The notes: a model not told the origin generated them from the sequence alone. 64,000 nt of DNA from Craspedostauros australis (GCA_026770025.1 JAMXDE010000005.1:1922001-1986000); one strand, 5' to 3'; shown: positions 10,936-20,435, counted from the stretch's first letter. Made by a program: numbers and translations.

Positions 10936-11580
10936 GTTTTGTGACTGTTGTTGTGGGCATTGGGAGGAGCTCTTTGATGAATCGGAGGCAGTGATGGATG
11001 ATAATGCCGTTCGTTGATGTGTTTCCGGGATGGGACGGACACGGAGGCTGTTGCCTTGGGGGGTCTCCGATCTCCTTGCGTTGACGGATGGAGGCGAGAT
11101 GGCTGTCCTCCTGTGTTCTTGGAAGCACACAACCAACGAGGCGAGATGGATCGTACGAGTACCCTTGTGCAACGTGTGCGTAACACGCAGGCTGCGTGGA
11201 GTGCCGCCTTCACTCTCGTCACTTTTGCACACGGTGTTGCTGCTGGTGTGTTGTGCCTGTTGCCCTCTTGTGCTGGCGCAGTCTGTCCGTGTCGCATGTC
11301 CTTGATTCATCGAAGATTCATGGCTTCGTCCACACGTTCTCGTTCTGCGGACTGGCGTGGATCGAACATAAGTACTAGATTAGTTTTATTTCGCCATTGA
11401 AATTTCAAACCGGGATTTTGTCCTCGGTCTCTCTAGGTCCATACCAGTCTATTGTACAGCGACTGATTTGCATATTATCATGGCGGCTCAGCCACTTGAT
11501 CATTGGCCACACGAACGTCGTTTTCATTTTCTTTGTGGGATGTATGTGCCATCAGGACAATGCGCATTCTGTGGGACCAC

Positions 11581-11640
11581 CATGCACATGCACATGCGCA
11601 TATGCACATGCGCATATGCACATGCCCATATACATGTGCG
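11581..11640. repeat. Alternating purine-pyrimidine TGCACA/TGCGCA tract
   Basis: About 60 bases of near-perfect purine-pyrimidine alternation built from CATGCA, CATGCG and CATATG units. The tract is largely self-complementary. Confidence 0.8.
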
Positions 11641-12192
11641 CGAGATCTTCATTGTTGCTGTGTTCAATGCAGACAAACACAGAATAGAACTCACCTGGTG
11701 TGTATTGCACTGACGCGCTTCGGAAGCTTTGCGGTGCTTGGTATTGCACTGTTCTTGATGGCTGAGTTTATGAGTCTGGTTTGCCCTTGCCAAGTTGCAT
11801 GCTTGCAAATCATCTCGTCCCGCGATGTTTCACTTCGACGGCGTAGGTGCACACATGGTTTTGCTGTGATCTGCTCTCAACATAGACGTCCTTGACCGTC
11901 ATGCACAGCCTTGACCAAATCTTGTATTGTGAATACTCTACGAACCACTACTGCTGCGGACATCTACAGCGATGTCGCGAACGATCTACAGTAGGTGTAA
12001 CACACGCGTGCGGCGCCGAACCTCGGATACGATCATTCTGCTCGACTTCGTGTCGAGTGCTCAACAAACAGCTGTCCTTGTGTCCTTGAACGGACAGTTG
12101 GATGCGGGCAGAACATCAATATGTGTGCGAATATACACTATTATATAATATAGTATAGTACATGCCAACAATAGGATTAATCGGAATTCTAT

Positions 12193-12224
12193 GATAGAGA
12201 GATAGAGAGAGAGAGACAGAGAGA
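12193..12224. repeat. GA microsatellite
   Basis: GATAGAGAGA followed by an uninterrupted GA run. Confidence 0.85.
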
Positions 12225-13029
12225 GTATGGACACTTCAATGAACGGGCAGTGCCCCCGCCCTCCCCCAACGACGTTTTTGGCTTCTCCATCACGACGATT
12301 CCCGACATCAAATTTTGGCTGTCGGCTGTGGTCGCAGAAAGTGAATGGCAAGGAACACAGCAAGCTTGTACAACAATCGTAGAATATCACACTCCAACAA
12401 GTCTGATGATGCTACCCAAGTTATGCTATTGCAACATGACATGGAAAGTATTGACTGGCTTGCTCACATCGGCAACTGAATGTTGGGATGTGCATATGTG
12501 TATGTGCGTTGTTCACCCAATTTTCTCTTATACTCTACACACAGACGGTAAAACTACATTCGTGTCAATAGTGAACTGTGATTGTCGAAAATCACATCAC
12601 GAAATCAGACACATGAAAACAATCAGAATTTTGGAAGGAAATTTGTGAACAATGATTTGTGAGAGCATCAGGAATCCAGTCCGTCCATCAACCAACTGAA
12701 ACATATGATATTGAGCAAGGATCGATGTACGTCCCAACTAAACCTCAAATGATGATATTCTTGCCAAACCATTGCATCATCAATGGAATATGGAATCTGA
12801 AGGACCATGGAAGGCAACAGCTGATGTCAACAGGATGTCATCATGTATCCATGCTGGCATCTGTCTCCACATCAGATCAAGAAGGCAAAGATTCAATGGC
12901 CAAGAGATATACAAGGAGGAGTTGAGACAAGACATTGACGATTACTTGCAGAGTAATGGGCCAGAGGAGAACAAAACAACAGAGTATGTATCAAGTACAG
13001 AATATTGTGTGATATGAACATGCAATATT

Positions 13030-13055
13030 GAGAGAAAGAGAGAGAGAGAGAGAGA
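13030..13055. repeat. GA microsatellite
   Basis: GAGAGAAAGAGAGA-type run about 165 bases left of the retrotransposon. Confidence 0.85.
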
Positions 13056-13214
13056 ATATGAGAAATGGTGAGAGAGCATCTTGCATGCCAGCTCATAGTC
13101 AGGAGAGACACCAAGAGAATCAGGCAGACCAACGGAATACACCAAGAGCATTGGAGTAGCAATGTAATGAAATAGCAATTGACAGTGTAAAAACCATCAC
13201 CGTCTTCAGCAATC

Positions 13215-13219
13215 GCAAG
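13215..13219. repeat. Target-site duplication, left copy
   Basis: GCAAG directly abuts the left LTR and matches 20431-20435 exactly. Confidence 0.9.
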
Positions 13220-13849
13220 TGATAGAACGTAATCGTAGATGGGTTTGAAGATACCGCACCGAGAACGTAGAGTGATCAAGTCGTTGTTGTTGGTGAGGAG
13301 AGTGTTTGTTTACTGTGTTATTCGTATGGTAGTAGGAATGCTGTCGAGCTCACAAGATTGTATTCTTGGAACTGTGAGCATGAGAGAGGCATGACATGAT
13401 CTCATGCAATTGCAAGTAAAAATAACACGGAGACGACACGACAAATGTGCGTGTTACTGCGTGAAGATGAGGTGCAAAAGTCAATGAACAAAACACCGCG
13501 ATAGCCCGTGTTGTAAATTACGTCTTCTCACGATGTTGCTAGTAGTACGATCACACGATTGATCGTATTCACTTGAGAAGGTCAGGGCAAGATTCGCACG
13601 TGTCACACCCAAGATCCAAGTCTGTCCTGATTGGGCAGATTGGCTCATCTTGGCAAGAAATCAATTTCCACGACATTTTTGGATCTGTGATTGAGGGAAA
13701 ACGATTCTTGCGACGCGAAATGCGACACAAATCTGACACAACGGATTTTCGACCAAAATTTCCGTTCGGAACGGAAAAGGTAAGAAAAGTGAAGATTTCT
13801 GATTGGTCGACGGGTGTCGCTATTGTTAGAGATTTAGCGTGCGCTAATA
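13220..13849 (-). repeat. 3' LTR of the Copia element (left in the window)
   Basis: 630 bp. In element orientation it starts TATTAGCG and ends CTATCA, so the ends are TA…CA rather than the usual TG…CA. It contains three hairpins: TTAGCG/CGCTAA at 13834-13847, TTCCGTT/AACGGAA at 13760-13776 and TACGATC/GATCGTA at 13546-13567. Confidence 0.95.
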
Positions 13850-13858
13850 CTCCCCAAA
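13850..13858 (-). other. Candidate polypurine tract
   Basis: On the minus strand this reads TTTGGGGAG, directly before the 3' LTR, where the plus-strand primer of an LTR element should lie. It is short, but the position is right. The gag-pol stop codon is only 15 bases away. Confidence 0.6.
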
Positions 13859-13873
13859 GCGTGTCCCGGACAT

Positions 13874-16800
13874 TCAGGTCTTGTAGGTCGGGGAAGAGGA
13901 CTCGGTGTGTCCTTTCCAGAAGAGGATGGGCTTCACGAGGGGCCAGAAGACAGCCCATGGAAGGAACTTCGTCATCACGTCGGCGACGTTCTGCGTGCCG
14001 GGGATCTTGATGAAGTAGAGGATGCCAGCGGCGACAGCGGACCGGACGCGATGGTAGGCCAGTGCGTTGTGGCGCTTGGAGAGCATGCTCTTGGGGACCG
14101 TGGAGGAGGTGATGACGGACTGATTGTCACCCAGCATCCAGCTGGGGCCGTCGATCGGAATGCCCATTTCACGAAGGGCAAGACGGAGGGAGATGATCTG
14201 CTCTGTAGCTTGACGGGCAGCGACGAACTCGGACCCGTAGGTGGCGGTCTCAACCGTGCCTTGACGCTTGGAGAACCATTCGATGGGGGTCTGGTTGACC
14301 AGATGGAGGGCACCGGTGGCCGATCTGCCAGTGACTTGGCAGTGGAGAAGGTTGGCGTCGACGAACGTGGTGGTTCGGACGGGCTTGCCTTTCGGCTCGG
14401 GGATGTCGTCCGGAATCTCCTCAGAGGTCTTCCCGTAGACGGAGTAGATCCAGTCATGGTTGGGAACCTCGTAGTGGAGATCGAAGCGGGGAACGCAGGT
14501 GCGGAAGCGGATGGCAGCATCAGGGTGCTTGCGAAGGTATCCGTACACTCGCTTGGCGCGGTCCAGATGCCCTTGGCGTGGAGCTGAGCGGAAGCGTGCC
14601 AGCGTCATGACGGCGACAGAGATGTCAAACCGTCCGAGGGAGATACACCACTGGAGTGCACCGATGAGCGACATGAACTTGCGTTTGTCGGTTTCGCTGA
14701 GTTCGGAAGAGGTGTCGAGCTCCGGACTGTCGGCCTTGTCGAGAGGGCAGCTGATCTTGCGGGGAAGCTCGCCGAACATGCGTTCGTAGTTCTCCATCAT
14801 CCGCTTGATGTAGGATTGCGGGGAGAGCTTGAGAGTGCCGTCGGGATCACGGCCGAAGTCAGCACCGAGGTGGTACTTGATAGGACCAACTCCCTTGAGC
14901 TGGTACCCGTACTTCGAAGAGAGGATGTCGAAGAAGGCCTTGGGGTCGGCCATCGTCGCGGTGAGATCATCAACGTAGACGCAGACGTACTCCCAATGGG
15001 AGTTGGCGTCACGCATCCAGACGTCGGGATCGGAGCGGCATTGGAGAAAACCCATGTCGCGAAGGGTGTCGGCGAGAGCCTCATGGAATCGGGCGCCCGA
15101 TGTGCGCAGGCCGTAGAGTGCCTTGACTATCTGCATGGTATGACCAGCGAAGTCACCGAATTCGTCGCCAGCGATGAAGCAGATGCGTTCCTGAGTGAAG
15201 GCCTCAAGATACGCATTGCCGATGTCTCCAACCCAGGTTGGGATGCCGTTGAGTTCGCCGGCGAGGAGGGAGAGGCGGAGAGAGCGAAGACTGACCACAC
15301 CTGCGTAGGATGCATCCTTGCAGGGGTCGGTGAGGTGACCGCCAGCGACGCAGCGCGCCTTGTGACGGAGGTCATGCTTCACAGCATAGACCCATTGGAG
15401 GCGGATCTTCTGGAAGCCGGAGGGGACAGGGGCGCCTTTTCCAAGAGACTTGAAGGTGTGGTACCCGAAGAGTTGGTCCATCTCCTTCTTCTCGGCATCG
15501 GCCCAGAGGGTGTTGCCGTTCTTGTCGTCGAGTCGCATCGCTTCCTTGTGATTGCGAGGGACTTGGACACCGAACTGGAAGGTAGGGGCGTGATTGAAGG
15601 TCTTGGACTTGGCGACGTGGACTTGTCGCTCGAGACGGTTGGTTCGGATGGCGAGGCGCTTGAGGCGCTTCCAGCCAGGCTTGTCGAGCAGCTCGTGGCG
15701 GCGGCCGTAGGCAGCGCAAGAGACGGGATCATCCTGAATCATGATGGAGAGTGGTTCGGTGGAGGTGGAGCCGTCTCCCCATTTCACGATGACGTTGAAG
15801 CTTGATCCCTTGTAGGAGGGAGAGGAAGATGAGAGAGGACCCTCGTGTCCGATGATGGAGTCGAACTCCCACTTGGCGTCAGGGTCGTCGTTGTGCTCCT
15901 GTTGCCGTTCGATGATGTCGGCGAGCTCAACGTAGGAGATGAGGTCATGCGTCTCCCCATCAGCCAGTGCGAGTAGCATCTTGATGCGTTGGTGGTTGGC
16001 TGCGTCAAGGTCATTGACCTTTTGCACCACCTCCGCTTTGACTTGCTGGCCATCCTTCTCGTGGATGAAGGTCATCCCAACGAGATCCTCGGGAGAGAAC
16101 TTCGGGATGTGGACCTTGGCATTCCCCACTGTTTCAGGGTCTGTGCCGCGGCGGTCAGCCAGGATGGAATCGGCGAGGGAGTGTACGATGGGGTTGGAGT
16201 CAGGAGGGACGGAGATGTCGTCGTCTGGCTCCCCATTCGCCACATTCATGGCATCAGAGCCATCGTCCTCCCCAACAATGGGGAAGGGGAAGTCCGCACG
16301 AAGATTGCGGGTGGCAGAGTCGTCGGCAGGTCGGATGGCAGACCGAGGAAGAAGTCGCTGGGTCTCGTCGTCGAGGACCCAGAAGGTAAGATCATCGCCT
16401 TTGTGAAGGCAGGGACCGGCCCAGCGTCCACTGCGCTCCTTGGACTGGCTGGGGAAGGTGGGGTTGTCAACCCGGTAGTAGACAGGCTGCCACCATCGGT
16501 AGGATAGGAACTTGGAGATGTCCGGTCGCTGTCCGAAGGCGGCTTGAAGGGGGGTGATGGAGCCAGCGGTGACCTGCGCGATGTGGTTGAAGAGATCAAC
16601 CACATAGAGCGTGCAGATCAGCCAGAAGCGGTCGGGAGTACCCGTGCGATCCATCACACCGTTGGTTGTGCGTTTGATATCCTGGATCCGGCGTTCCGCG
16701 CCGTTCTGATGCTGGTGTTCGGGCTCACTCTGGTGATCACGGATGTGATACTGCCGGAGGATCTCCATAACCTTGTTACCGATCTGCGCCTTGGCGTTGT

Positions 16801-19480
16801 CGGACATCAGTAGGTCAGGAGCCCCGTGGCGTCGGATGAAGTCACGGAGAGTGTCGGAGATGCGGCTCTCGGATGGCATGGGAAAGCCAGCCGTGAACCG
16901 AGAGTCGAGGGCGACATACACCTGAAGCATGGTGCAGCCGCCATGGCCGGGAACCCCGTCGTCGTGAGCAGGGGTATCGGAGAAGAGCGTATCCATCGCA
17001 ACCGTCTCATGGAGACGGTCGACGTTGGCCGCTGGGAACCGAGACTTGAAATGCTTGCGCATGGAGAAGCGCTCGGCGGTACGGTACCATTGAGAGGTAC
17101 ACCGAAGAGTGTCGCGAACGCGACGAGCTGGAATCCAGCCGAAGTGGGGTCGGAGAGCCTCGTAGTCGGCAGGCTTGCGAGTGGCAATGATGCTGCCCGG
17201 GTTGTCAGCGATGTCGGCTTGGCGAGCACCAGTGTAGGCCGTGAGAACGGTAGAGTTGTTCTCGCGGCGCTGGAGTGCTGCGGCGTCATCATCGTCGACG
17301 TCGTCGAGGTTCATCTCCTGGTCGAGGGAAGAAGGGTCCCATTCGTCGTCCGCGGTGAAGTCGACATGTGGATACTTGTCGAGTTCGGAGCGGGTAGGCT
17401 TGGCCATGTCCATGTAGGACAGGCCCTGCCGGACAGCCAGTGGGATGATGTGGCCTCCTGGTGTGATGATGGTCTGGCGACCTCCAGGGAGATTCCGTGG
17501 GCGTTCGTTGACATCCATTCCGAAGGCACCAAGCTGGTTGGATGAATGGATGGTCTTGCCCTTTCCGTAGAGCGCATATTGGTGGAATTTACCAATGATG
17601 GGCCCTTCGGTGGTCTGGATGAGACCAGCAACCGTACCGATGTCGAGGTTGGCGATGGCAGAGTCACCAATGCCACTGACGTCGGCGGTATGTCCTGTCT
17701 TGCAGAGAACGAGGACGTCATCGCCAGCCAGGCCACCATTGGCACCGCTGTCGACGAGAGAGCCAGAGTGGTCCTTGACAAGCTTGTTGAAGCTGTACCG
17801 GACCACCGTGGAGTTGGCAAGGCGCCAGGTCTGGCCCTTGTAGACCAGTTGAGGAGTATCGTCAGACGAAGAGGTGGACTTGGTCTGAGCGAGAAGGCGA
17901 TCGATGGCAGTGGACTGGTCACCAGCCTTGGAAGAGTCCGAGTTGCCAGTGGACGGGGTTGCGGAAGGAGTGTCGGTGGTGCCCGAAGATGTGGCAGCGT
18001 TGTTGGCAGCTCGGTGGGAGTCAGCCTTGCCCTTGCCCTTGTTCTTGCGCCACTTTCCCTTTGCTTCGAGGAATGCCTTGCGTTGGTCCTTGGACATCTC
18101 ACGCCATTCATCATTGGGGATGGAACGACGGTCGTCCTTGGCATAGTCCTTGCCATTGCCTTTGCCAGCAGAGCCGCCAGTCTTGGCATTGTTGACCTTG
18201 CGCCGAGATGTGGTGCGAGGCTGGTTGGCATCGAGGGATTGTGCCTCATCTCGAACGAACTCGAGGAGGTCTTCGAAGGAGACACCAACCTTGATGAAGC
18301 CGCGAGATTGCTTGTGACGTTGACGGGAGTTGGACTTCACGTTGGTGTAGGCCCGAGTCAAGTCGACATCAGGACCGATGGCGGTACGCAACCATTGCTG
18401 CTTGACCGCCTCATCGACACATGCATCATCGAGCTCTTCGATATCATCGAGCTTGGTTTCCCAGGCATCGAGGAATTGCTCGCGGGTCTTGGTCCAAGAT
18501 TGGTCCAATCGGAAGGCGACGATGGCATCTCTGTACTTGATGGACAGAGTCTCGCCGACGACGCCACTGGTGTAGCTATCGACGAGATCGGCGTAGGCCG
18601 CACGGCCATCGCAAGACTTCTTGTAGGCACGGATGATGCGCCGACTCTTGGAAGTCTTGACATGCTCAGTGAGCACGGCGAAGAGGTAGCGATTCTGGCT
18701 CGCGAAGAAGGCCTCGTCCTTGGGTGCCGGCATGAAATCCATATCGAGATGGTGGTTGAGTCCATGGGAGAAGGAAAGAGTCTCGAAGGTCCGCATGAAG
18801 GTGAGGAAGTGCTTGTCGTCCTTCAGTGTTGGGAGCGACAGGCTCTCTCGCTTGGTCGCCTTGCTGAACTCCTTGACGTAGTCAGCCGGTAGCTCCATGG
18901 CTTGGACACCTTGGAAGTTGGAAGAGGGTGCCATGGATGGAGTCACAGGCGGTTGCGGGAAGGCAGGATCAGGCACCGAAGCCGAAGGTTCGAATCCGAA
19001 GTTCACATGCGGAGGTTCTTCGGCCACAGGACGGAATGCGGATGCCGGAGTGGTGTGGTTGCCCATGCCCATGCCCATGCCCATGCCAATTGGAGATGGC
19101 ACAGGTGTGCTTGCAGTCGAATGCGAGCGCGAAGAAGGAAGAGAAGGGTTGCTCTGCTCAGCTGTGAACGCCATGAAGGTAGCGCGATCCAGTTCGTTCC
19201 AGGTATCCTCATCCAGAATGGACTGGGTGAGGTACCACTTGCCGAGGTTCAGGATCTTGCGGATGTGGTTGATGCCAAGGGATGCGGTGAAAGGCTCGCC
19301 ATCATCGGTGTTGCCACTGAGATGGAAGCTGCGAAGGTCATCCTCAGTGAGAGAGACGAGGTCGAGAGGGCTGATGATGTCCTCATGAGCGATGATATCG
19401 CGAGGAGTAGAGTCGGAAGGGATGCCGATGACACCGAGGATATGATCCAAGGTGGCGAGGTCCGTCTCAGCAGTCGTCAT
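13874..19480 (-). CDS. Copia gag-pol polyprotein
   Basis: One uninterrupted frame of 1868 residues. The gag-like part covers about 1-480 and ends in a basic linker (KGKWRKNKGKGK). No CCHC zinc knuckle is visible. The aspartic protease active site is DSGAN at 577-581. The integrase catalytic triad is probably D830, D894 and E929; the usual N-terminal HHCC zinc residues are not recognisable before it. A chromodomain-like segment covers about 1200-1270 (KWEFDSIIGHEG … FNVIVKWGDGSTSTEP). The reverse transcriptase includes WVYAVKHDLRHKARCVAGG and the catalytic YVDD at 1502-1505. RNase H has TTFVDANLL (D1708), YGSEF and GDNQSV. The ATG at 19480 follows a leader of about 300 bases. There are no frameshifts or stops, so gag and pol would be made as one product. 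Confidence 0.95.
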   Translation of the reverse strand: MTTAETDLATLDHILGVIGIPSDSTPRDIIAHEDIISPLDLVSLTEDDLRSFHLSGNTDDGEPFTASLGINHIRKILNLGKWYLTQSILDEDTWNELDRATFMAFTAEQSNPSLPSSRSHSTASTPVPSPIGMGMGMGMGNHTTPASAFRPVAEEPPHVNFGFEPSASVPDPAFPQPPVTPSMAPSSNFQGVQAMELPADYVKEFSKATKRESLSLPTLKDDKHFLTFMRTFETLSFSHGLNHHLDMDFMPAPKDEAFFASQNRYLFAVLTEHVKTSKSRRIIRAYKKSCDGRAAYADLVDSYTSGVVGETLSIKYRDAIVAFRLDQSWTKTREQFLDAWETKLDDIEELDDACVDEAVKQQWLRTAIGPDVDLTRAYTNVKSNSRQRHKQSRGFIKVGVSFEDLLEFVRDEAQSLDANQPRTTSRRKVNNAKTGGSAGKGNGKDYAKDDRRSIPNDEWREMSKDQRKAFLEAKGKWRKNKGKGKADSHRAANNAATSSGTTDTPSATPSTGNSDSSKAGDQSTAIDRLLAQTKSTSSSDDTPQLVYKGQTWRLANSTVVRYSFNKLVKDHSGSLVDSGANGGLAGDDVLVLCKTGHTADVSGIGDSAIANLDIGTVAGLIQTTEGPIIGKFHQYALYGKGKTIHSSNQLGAFGMDVNERPRNLPGGRQTIITPGGHIIPLAVRQGLSYMDMAKPTRSELDKYPHVDFTADDEWDPSSLDQEMNLDDVDDDDAAALQRRENNSTVLTAYTGARQADIADNPGSIIATRKPADYEALRPHFGWIPARRVRDTLRCTSQWYRTAERFSMRKHFKSRFPAANVDRLHETVAMDTLFSDTPAHDDGVPGHGGCTMLQVYVALDSRFTAGFPMPSESRISDTLRDFIRRHGAPDLLMSDNAKAQIGNKVMEILRQYHIRDHQSEPEHQHQNGAERRIQDIKRTTNGVMDRTGTPDRFWLICTLYVVDLFNHIAQVTAGSITPLQAAFGQRPDISKFLSYRWWQPVYYRVDNPTFPSQSKERSGRWAGPCLHKGDDLTFWVLDDETQRLLPRSAIRPADDSATRNLRADFPFPIVGEDDGSDAMNVANGEPDDDISVPPDSNPIVHSLADSILADRRGTDPETVGNAKVHIPKFSPEDLVGMTFIHEKDGQQVKAEVVQKVNDLDAANHQRIKMLLALADGETHDLISYVELADIIERQQEHNDDPDAKWEFDSIIGHEGPLSSSSPSYKGSSFNVIVKWGDGSTSTEPLSIMIQDDPVSCAAYGRRHELLDKPGWKRLKRLAIRTNRLERQVHVAKSKTFNHAPTFQFGVQVPRNHKEAMRLDDKNGNTLWADAEKKEMDQLFGYHTFKSLGKGAPVPSGFQKIRLQWVYAVKHDLRHKARCVAGGHLTDPCKDASYAGVVSLRSLRLSLLAGELNGIPTWVGDIGNAYLEAFTQERICFIAGDEFGDFAGHTMQIVKALYGLRTSGARFHEALADTLRDMGFLQCRSDPDVWMRDANSHWEYVCVYVDDLTATMADPKAFFDILSSKYGYQLKGVGPIKYHLGADFGRDPDGTLKLSPQSYIKRMMENYERMFGELPRKISCPLDKADSPELDTSSELSETDKRKFMSLIGALQWCISLGRFDISVAVMTLARFRSAPRQGHLDRAKRVYGYLRKHPDAAIRFRTCVPRFDLHYEVPNHDWIYSVYGKTSEEIPDDIPEPKGKPVRTTTFVDANLLHCQVTGRSATGALHLVNQTPIEWFSKRQGTVETATYGSEFVAARQATEQIISLRLALREMGIPIDGPSWMLGDNQSVITSSTVPKSMLSKRHNALAYHRVRSAVAAGILYFIKIPGTQNVADVMTKFLPWAVFWPLVKPILFWKGHTESSSPTYKT
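15670..15880 (-). other. Chromodomain-like segment inside the polyprotein
   Basis: Encodes about residues 1200-1270. W-E-F-D-S-I-I-G-H is followed by a short Ser-rich loop, then F-N-V-I-V-K-W-G-D-G-S-T-S-T-E-P, then a helix-like tail (HELLDKPGWKRL). This resembles the chromodomain pattern W-x-V-x-x-I-L … Y-x-V-K-W-x-x-W-E-P, with Ser/Thr where the second Trp usually stands. Confidence 0.55.
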
Positions 19481-19784
19481 GATGAGCGATGGATGGATGG
19501 AGAGAGTGGATGCGGATGCTGGAGGCTGAAGGATAGCTGAGGCTGGAGTGCACTGACTGAATCGTCTTCTGGTGCGGGAGGGTGCTGCAGGAAGTCTTGG
19601 ATGGCTGAGTGGGAAGGCCCGAACTCAGCAGGGGAACCGAAAGGAGGGCGTTCTGCGGATGCGAGAAAGCCGAAGGAAAGCCGAAATCACGTCGTCACGT
19701 GATGGAAGGTGAAGGGATCGCTCGTGGATGAACGAGGGATGAAGGATGGATGGATTGTCACGCAATCAATTCAGTAGGTGAAAG
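19481..19784 (-). other. Untranslated leader of the Copia element
   Basis: About 300 bases between the candidate primer-binding site and the gag ATG. It is G/A-rich on the plus strand (GGATGGATGGAGAG-type repeats) and has no convincing reading frame. Confidence 0.6.
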
Positions 19785-19800
19785 CTTGCGACTGTTAATC
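19785..19800 (-). other. Candidate primer-binding site matching a tRNA-Asn anticodon arm
   Basis: Directly next to the 5' LTR. The plus strand reads CTTGCGACTGTTAATC. CTGTTAA is a canonical tRNA anticodon loop (C32, U33, anticodon GUU, A37, A38), and the flanking GA/TC could be stem pairs. There is no TGG, so a tRNA 3' end is not the primer. Half-tRNA priming is known from Drosophila copia, which uses initiator tRNA-Met; the Asn identity here is inferred. Confidence 0.55.
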
Positions 19801-20430
19801 TGATAGAACGTAATCGTAGATGGGTTTGAAGATACCGCACCGAGAACGTAGAGTGATCAAGTCGTTGTTGTTGGTGAGGAGAGTGTTTGTTTACTGTGTT
19901 ATTCGTATGGTAGTAGGAATGCTGTCGAGCTCACAAGATTGTATTCTTGGAACTGTGAGCATGAGAGAGGCATGACATGATCTCATGCAATTGCAAGTAA
20001 AAATAACACGGAGACGACACGACAAATGTGCGTGTTACTGCGTGAAGATGAGGTGCAAAAGTCAATGAACAAAACACCGCGATAGCCCGTGTTGTAAATT
20101 ACGTCTTCTCACGATGTTGCTAGTAGTACGATCACACGATTGATCGTATTCACTTGAGAAGGTCAGGGCAAGATTCGCACGTGTCACACCCAAGATCCAA
20201 GTCTGTCCTGATTGGGCAGATTGGCTCATCTTGGCAAGAAATCAATTTCCACGACATTTTTGGATCTGTGATTGAGGGAAAACGATTCTTGCGACGCGAA
20301 ATGCGACACAAATCTGACACAACGGATTTTCGACCAAAATTTCCGTTCGGAACGGAAAAGGTAAGAAAAGTGAAGATTTCTGATTGGTCGACGGGTGTCG
20401 CTATTGTTAGAGATTTAGCGTGCGCTAATA
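19801..20430 (-). repeat. 5' LTR of the Copia element (right in the window)
   Basis: 630 bp, read side by side with 13220-13849 and found the same throughout. It should contain the element's promoter, transcribing leftwards. The terminal palindrome TTAGCG/CGCTAA is at 20415-20428. Confidence 0.95.
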
Positions 20431-20435
20431 GCAAG
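20431..20435. repeat. Target-site duplication, right copy
   Basis: GCAAG, identical to 13215-13219. Confidence 0.9.

Larger units (their letters stand above)
10936..13219. other. Repeat-rich intergenic region without a supported gene
   Basis: Over 2 kb with no frame that looks coding on either strand. It contains TACTCGTA-type octamers (11154-11161 on the reverse strand), a TGCACA tract, two GA tracts and an A/T-rich palindromic stretch at about 12132-12150 (TATTATATAATATAGTATAG). The Copia element inserted at its right edge. Confidence 0.5.
13220..20430 (-). mobile_element. Complete Ty1/Copia LTR retrotransposon, CoDi-like
   Basis: A 7211-bp element transcribed on the minus strand. Two 630-bp LTRs flank it and I find no difference between them. 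A 5-bp target duplication (GCAAG) lies outside both. Inside, in the element's own order, come a candidate primer-binding site, one 1868-residue gag-pol frame without stops, and a short purine tract. The order integrase, reverse transcriptase, RNase H defines Copia rather than Gypsy. The integrase phrases (MRKHFKSRFPAANV, FSDTPAHDDGVPGHGG, HQSEPEHQHQNGAERRIQ) resemble those of diatom CoDi elements. Identical LTRs and an intact frame mean a recent, possibly still competent, insertion. It lies in intergenic DNA and breaks no visible gene. Confidence 0.97.

Noticed and set aside
10617..11310. His/Gln/Thr-rich open frames on the minus strand
   Set aside because: They translate simple repeats in several frames at once, which marks non-coding repeat DNA, probably the leader of the VRFG-box gene.
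12893..13279. 128-codon minus-strand frame left of the element
   Set aside because: Ser/Leu runs come from the GA microsatellite, and the frame crosses into the LTR; no gene was split by the insertion.
17546..18892. 448-codon open frame on the plus strand inside the retrotransposon
   Set aside because: Antisense to gag and protease coding sequence; no recognisable domain.
18987..18997. GGTTCGAATCC, a perfect tRNA B-box
   Set aside because: It lies inside the gag coding sequence, with no acceptor stem, D-arm or anticodon arm at the right distances.
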